Shown one piece after another: positions 32,818-36,371 of a stretch of 36,371 nucleotides of DNA. Location: the NCBI GenBank assembly GCA_024277895.1, contig JAJRUH010000077.1, positions 1 through 36,371 of the forward strand, read 5' to 3'. This stretch comes from Bacteroidota bacterium. Its GTDB lineage: Bacteria; Bacteroidota; Bacteroidia; Bacteroidales; JAADGE01. The translations under genes were made by a program, and so were the position numbers. Each line of letters starts with the position of its first letter. Within the stretch, counting starts at the first letter, position 1. A model generated the notes under the pieces. That model was not told where the DNA came from. It ran no database searches and saw only the letters and a list, made by a program, of their open reading frames with translations.

Positions 32818-33261
32818 TTATAATTTTGATGTTCCTTCAATATCTTTTACCTCGTTTTGATGCGGATCGTGATATTCAGCATCAATAACAATTATGTTTT
32901 TATTATTCGAATAATAATATTTCCCGTGAATTTTAACCTCTGCAACAGGAACGTTTTGTTTTCCTGAAGCTTTTGCTTTAATAAAATAGGTGTATGTAAC
33001 AGAAACTGTTTTTTCTATTTTTCCGTTTGACATATTAATACTTTGCTGCATTGAAGTTGACGGACCGGAAATAATTTCGAAATCTTTTTTATTCGTCAAA
33101 TTGAAATCATCAAAGTTTTTATTTACGGTATATTCAACTTTAAACGGCTCTCCTTTCATAACTGCATCTTTTGAGACTTCTGTTTTAAACTCAACTTGAG
33201 CCTGCAAAGAAAAACCTATACTTAATAATAATAAAATCATTAAATGTTTCATAGTTCTCAT
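32818..33261 (-). CDS. Stand-alone BatD N-terminal domain (mini-BatD)
   Basis: A 147-residue secreted protein (signal peptide ending near LQAQ) homologous to the first Ig-like domain of the neighbouring BatD. Shared landmarks are EVSKDAVMKGEPFKVEYTVN against SEKIAEAGEIFQVKFEVN, DFEIISGPSTS against DFDVISGPMTS, NGKIEKTVSVTYTY against NGKSSKTFTNSYTY, and a PAEV/PVAEVKI strand. No membrane anchor or C-terminal domains. A second ATG three codons in (33252) is an equally good start. It lies between batC and batD with gaps of 56 and 48 nt. Confidence 0.8.
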   Translation of the reverse strand: MRTMKHLMILLLLSIGFSLQAQVEFKTEVSKDAVMKGEPFKVEYTVNKNFDDFNLTNKKDFEIISGPSTSMQQSINMSNGKIEKTVSVTYTYFIKAKASGKQNVPVAEVKIHGKYYYSNNKNIIVIDAEYHDPHQNEVKDIEGTSKL

Positions 33262-33317
33262 TTTAAAAATATTATTATATAACTGAAAAGAATATCAAGT
33301 ATTGCCTTTCAACTTTC

Positions 33318-34298
33318 TTACCAATCTTTATCAACCTTCACTTTTTTTGCTTTTGCTTTTTTAAGATTAACCTTTTTCACAGTCTTTTTCTCTTGTTCTT
33401 TAATATATTGCAACAATCGCAAAGCATCTTTATCTGACATTATTACTGCTTTTGGCATAGCATCCGGGTCAATACTGTCCGGAATTCCGTCGTTATCCGA
33501 ATCGGTATCTCTGTAATCGGGAATTCCGTCTTTATCAGTATCTTTAGGATGTTTCGGGTCTTTACCCGCTTCATAAGCATCCGGAATACCATCGTTATCC
33601 GAATCAGTATCTTTATAATCGGGTTTTCCGTCTTTATCGGTATCCGGATTCTTAGCTTTATTCGGTTGGCTTTGATTCTGCTCAACTTTATCAGGGATAC
33701 CGTCATTATCTGCATCACTGTTTTTACCTTGATTCCTGTCCTCAGACTGTTTTTTTCCTTTATTTTGATTTTGTTTATCTTTGTTATTCTTTTGTTGCTG
33801 ATTATTTTTATTGTTCTGTTGTTGTTTTAATTTCTTCAAAATTTCACTCGCATATGATAAATTATATTTTGCCTCATTATCACGCGGATTTATTTTTAAG
33901 GTATTCTCATAATTATTAATACTTTGTGTGATTTTATTCATGGCATCTTGTGCTTTATGCTGTGAAAGCATTTTTTCAGCTTGCCTTAATTGTGTATTTG
34001 CGAGATTATAATAAACGTCTGCCAAATTTTCCTTATTCGTGCGACTTTTTGACAGTTTAACTAATTTTTTTTCGGCATCATCATATTTTTTTTGCTCATA
34101 ATAAGCATCAGCCAAATTAAAATTTGCTGCAAAAGAAGTTGTATCAATACTTGCAGCTTTTTGGTAATCAACTTCTGAGTTACCGTAGTCTTTTTTAAGG
34201 TAATTTCTGTTTCCGCTGCGTATGTATTTCCGTTCTTTTTGTGAGAATGAAATACTTATCGCAAGTAAAAAGATCGTTATTAATAAAATGCGTTTCAT
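33318..34298 (-). CDS. batC: BatC-like TPR protein with inserted TSP3-type Ca-binding repeats
   Basis: A 326-residue secreted protein (signal peptide ending SISFSQ). Residues ~20-155 are TPR repeats ([55 protein letters not shown]). A Gln/Asn/Lys-rich linker (~157-190) leads to TSP3-type repeats (~195-280), with copies of [11 protein letters not shown] that would bind calcium. The C-terminus keeps the BatC signature ([17 protein letters not shown] ... KDW). At DNA level the repeats show a ~100-nt period. It is first of the batC / mini-BatD / batD / batE group. Confidence 0.85.
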   Translation of the reverse strand: MKRILLITIFLLAISISFSQKERKYIRSGNRNYLKKDYGNSEVDYQKAASIDTTSFAANFNLADAYYEQKKYDDAEKKLVKLSKSRTNKENLADVYYNLANTQLRQAEKMLSQHKAQDAMNKITQSINNYENTLKINPRDNEAKYNLSYASEILKKLKQQQNNKNNQQQKNNKDKQNQNKGKKQSEDRNQGKNSDADNDGIPDKVEQNQSQPNKAKNPDTDKDGKPDYKDTDSDNDGIPDAYEAGKDPKHPKDTDKDGIPDYRDTDSDNDGIPDSIDPDAMPKAVIMSDKDALRLLQYIKEQEKKTVKKVNLKKAKAKKVKVDKDW

Positions 34299-34369
34299 TT
34301 ACAATTATGTTTGTTTAAATAATTGAAAAACTCAAAATGTGTTTAAAACATAAACTCAAAAGACAACAA

Positions 34370-35674
34370 TTAATTATCTCTTTTATCAATAAATTTTACC
34401 GGTTTTCTGCTTGTTTCCGGAAACAATTTTCGTGCAATTTCTTTCGGATTTTTAAAAATAATTTTTGGAGCTACGCGTAACTTAGCTCTGAAATGGTCTT
34501 TCAGGATTTTTTCGTGTTTTGGTTTTATTTCATTAACACCGACATATATATTTATCTCGTCTGTTCCGATATCATTAGTATAAACTTCCACAACATAATT
34601 TGTAACCTCTTCTATATCATCTAATATATCATATAAAGAAGTAGGATATAAAGTAGTTCCTTTATATTTTATCATTTGCTTTTTTCTGCCGATGACAGGG
34701 CCGAGACGCACTGTATTTCTTCCGCAGGAACATTTTTCGGTGTAATGTTTCATTACATCACCTGTTTTAAATCGAAGAAGCGGCATTCCTTCAACACCAA
34801 GAGTTGTAACAGTCAATTCTCCGGCTTCATTTTCTTTTACAGGATTGTTGTTTTCATCTAAAAATTCGATAATAATAAGTTCAGGATGATGATGCCCTCC
34901 TCTGCCGGCAGAACATTCGGTAAATGCCGATGCCATTTCAGTTGAAGCATAAGTCGAATATAATTTTAAATCACTCCATTTTTGTTTAATACGTTTTCCG
35001 AGTTTATTTAATTCAAAATTTTCATTTCTGATAGGTTCACCGATACAAACAGCTTTACTTACTCCTGTATTTTTATAATCAATATTATTTTTTTCTGCAT
35101 AATCAATAAGTTTAAGCAAAAAAGACGGAACAGTAATAAAAGTTGTAGGTTTTATCCGTTTTATTGTATCCCACTGAAGTTCAGGTATTCCCCCTCCTAC
35201 TCTTATAATTCCCGCACCCAAACGCCTTGCTCCGAGGTAATATGCCAAACCTGCCATAAATCGTTTATCTATCGTAACCATTTGTTGATAAATGTCTTCC
35301 GAACTCCCGTCAGCACAGGCAAAAGAGATACATTCGTTATAAGCAAGTCTGTCCAAATCTTTATCAGTTAATGCAAAAGTTACGGGGTCACCGAGTGTTC
35401 CCGAAGTTGTAATGTAATCAATAATTTTATTTTTCGGTACACATAAAAAGTCATCATTATATTTTTGAAGGTGAGTTTTTTCCGTTACCGGAATTTTTTG
35501 CAAATCTTCAAGTGTTATTATTGTTTCGAAAGATAAATTATTATTCTTAAACAAATCCTGATAGAATTTTGATTTTTCCGAAAGATATTTCATCAATTCT
35601 TTTAACTTCTCTTCTTGAAAAAGTTTTATTTTTTTTGAGGATTTAAGTTCAATTTCAGGTATCATCATTATCAT
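34370..35674 (-). CDS. Phenylacetate-CoA ligase-like AMP-forming enzyme
   Basis: A 434-residue acyl-adenylate-forming ligase of the PaaK type. Landmarks are TTSGTLGDPVTFAL (phosphate loop), YSTYASTEMASAFTEC (adenine/acid region), a CxC near residue 312 (EKCSCGRNTVRLG) and the C-terminal subdomain with KQMIKYKGTTLYP. It would activate an aryl or short acyl acid to its CoA ester through an adenylate; the acid is unknown. It lies 71 nt upstream of batC in the same direction. Starts with ATG-ATA-ATG-ATG, so the exact start is uncertain by up to three codons. A -7 element TACTTTTG lies at 35688-35695. Confidence 0.88.
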   Translation of the reverse strand: MIMMIPEIELKSSKKIKLFQEEKLKELMKYLSEKSKFYQDLFKNNNLSFETIITLEDLQKIPVTEKTHLQKYNDDFLCVPKNKIIDYITTSGTLGDPVTFALTDKDLDRLAYNECISFACADGSSEDIYQQMVTIDKRFMAGLAYYLGARRLGAGIIRVGGGIPELQWDTIKRIKPTTFITVPSFLLKLIDYAEKNNIDYKNTGVSKAVCIGEPIRNENFELNKLGKRIKQKWSDLKLYSTYASTEMASAFTECSAGRGGHHHPELIIIEFLDENNNPVKENEAGELTVTTLGVEGMPLLRFKTGDVMKHYTEKCSCGRNTVRLGPVIGRKKQMIKYKGTTLYPTSLYDILDDIEEVTNYVVEVYTNDIGTDEINIYVGVNEIKPKHEKILKDHFRAKLRVAPKIIFKNPKEIARKLFPETSRKPVKFIDKRDN

Positions 35675-35687
35675 TTATAAAAACACA

Positions 35688-35695
35688 CAAAAGTA
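35688..35695 (-). promoter_or_regulatory. Promoter -7 element of the CoA-ligase gene
   Basis: TACTTTTG on the minus strand, 13 nt upstream of the first ATG. No clear -33 element. Confidence 0.5.
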
Positions 35696-35800
35696 AAAAA
35701 ATTAATATTCCGTGTGTTTATACTGCTATATATTTTTTAATCAATAATAAAGTATGTTAAAGAATATTTTTAAAAATGCAACTTTTAGTAGGATTTTGTT

Positions 35801-35808
35801 TTACTTTG
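35801..35808 (+). promoter_or_regulatory. Possible -7 element of pckA
   Basis: TTACTTTG on the plus strand, one mismatch to TAnnTTTG, 32 nt upstream of the pckA ATG. Confidence 0.35.
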
Positions 35809-35840
35809 TATTTACATAACAAATCTTAAACATAAAAAAA

Positions 35841-36371
35841 ATGACTAAATTAGATTTAAGTAAATACGGCATTACTGACGTACAAGAAATTTATCATAAT
35901 TTATCTTATGATGAATTTTACAGACATGAAACAAATCCTGAATTAGAAGGATTTGAAAAAGGTTACTTAACAAATCTCGGAGCAGTTTCGGTTGATACCG
36001 GAATTTTTACAGGTCGTTCTCCTAAAGATAAATATATTGTTAAAGAAAAAACTTCCGAAAACAATATTTGGTGGAGAAACGAGCACAGACCTGCTTCTGA
36101 TAATAAGCCGATTAGTGAAGAAGTTTGGAAAGATTTATTAGAAAACAGTGCGAAACAGCTTACCGGTAAGAAGTTATATGTTCAAGACGGGTTTGCCGGT
36201 GCAAATAAAAATACACGTATAGGAATCAGGATTATTACTGAAGTAGCTTGGATGGCACATTTTGTAAAAAATATGTTTGTAAGACCGACGGAAGATGAAT
36301 TAGCAAACTTTGAACCTGATTATGTTATGCTCAATGCAGCAAAAACAAGCAACCCTAAATGGAAAGAACAC
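35841..36371 (+). CDS. pckA: Phosphoenolpyruvate carboxykinase (ATP), 5' part
   Basis: The first 177 residues of the ATP-type PEP carboxykinase, which interconverts oxaloacetate plus ATP with PEP, CO2 and ADP; the rest lies beyond the window. The substrate-binding Arg59 is in GIFTGRSPKDKYIV, equivalent to E. coli Arg65, and the block LYVQDGFAGANKNTRIGIRIITE is typical. In fermenting Bacteroidota it usually runs toward oxaloacetate for succinate/propionate formation (established for the group, not visible here). The start ATG follows an A-rich stretch. Confidence 0.96.
   Translation, partial: MTKLDLSKYGITDVQEIYHNLSYDEFYRHETNPELEGFEKGYLTNLGAVSVDTGIFTGRSPKDKYIVKEKTSENNIWWRNEHRPASDNKPISEEVWKDLLENSAKQLTGKKLYVQDGFAGANKNTRIGIRIITEVAWMAHFVKNMFVRPTEDELANFEPDYVMLNAAKTSNPKWKEH

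Noticed and set aside
33480-33650. Tandem DNA repeats resembling a CRISPR or minisatellite
   Set aside because: The repeats are in frame and encode TSP3-type protein repeats; there are no spacers or cas genes.
33549-33830. Long plus-strand open frame over batC
   Set aside because: It is a shadow of the repetitive TSP3 and Gln/Asn-rich coding sequence on the other strand.

Overview
The window (about 36 kb, AT-rich) looks like chromosome from an anaerobic or fermentative member of the Bacteroidota, probably near Bacteroidales. Three things support this. Intergenic regions carry Bacteroidota-type promoters (TTTG, 19 nt, TAnnTTTG) and Shine-Dalgarno sequences are largely absent. Several genes are Bacteroidota family signatures: a BT_3928-like DoxX protein next to tpiA and a DUF1599 gene, Bat proteins, a Porin_10-type barrel and a PepSY-like lipoprotein. 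The metabolic genes (hypA/hypB, phosphate butyryltransferase, a citrate-lyase-type protein, ATP-type PEP carboxykinase) fit a fermenter. I found no phage, complete insertion sequence or CRISPR array.

Layout. 0.15-2.1 kb (minus): hypA-hypB nickel insertion genes, then sanA. 2.3 kb: tRNA-Lys(UUU) with its own consensus promoter and terminator. 2.4-5.0 kb (minus): inorganic pyrophosphatase and a Uup-like ABC-F ATPase. 5.2-9.2 kb (plus): phosphate butyryltransferase, a leucine-dehydrogenase-like protein that has lost all its catalytic residues, and a putative porin. 9.2-18.5 kb (minus): nth, an outer-membrane barrel, a CitD-CitE fusion, tpiA, a BT_3928-like protein, DUF1599, a CLC chloride protein, YgiQ and a small membrane protein. 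18.5-19.0 kb: a gene-poor gap with the C-terminal remnant of an alpha/beta hydrolase.

19.0-26.9 kb (minus): a two-component system (OmpR-type regulator and histidine kinase), a PepSY-like lipoprotein, and a TolC/adaptor/RND efflux set. Two promoters here share one architecture: paired TTCAAAA boxes 11 nt apart, 8 nt upstream of the -7 element. These are probably binding sites for the regulator. The adaptor lacks the usual alpha-hairpin.

27.2-30.0 kb (plus): a three-gene cassette (nucleotidyltransferase, PLP-dependent aminotransferase or decarboxylase, CDP-alcohol phosphatidyltransferase) with the logic of a lipid head-group pathway. It is preceded by a ~205-nt leader containing mutually exclusive stems, which looks like a cis-regulatory RNA. 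I consider cassette plus leader the best candidate for an undescribed system.

30.2-35.7 kb (minus): a phenylacetate-CoA-ligase-like enzyme followed by a partial bat locus: batC with inserted calcium-binding-type repeats, a stand-alone BatD N-domain duplicate, batD and batE; no batA/batB. 35.8 kb to the edge (plus): the 5' part of pckA.
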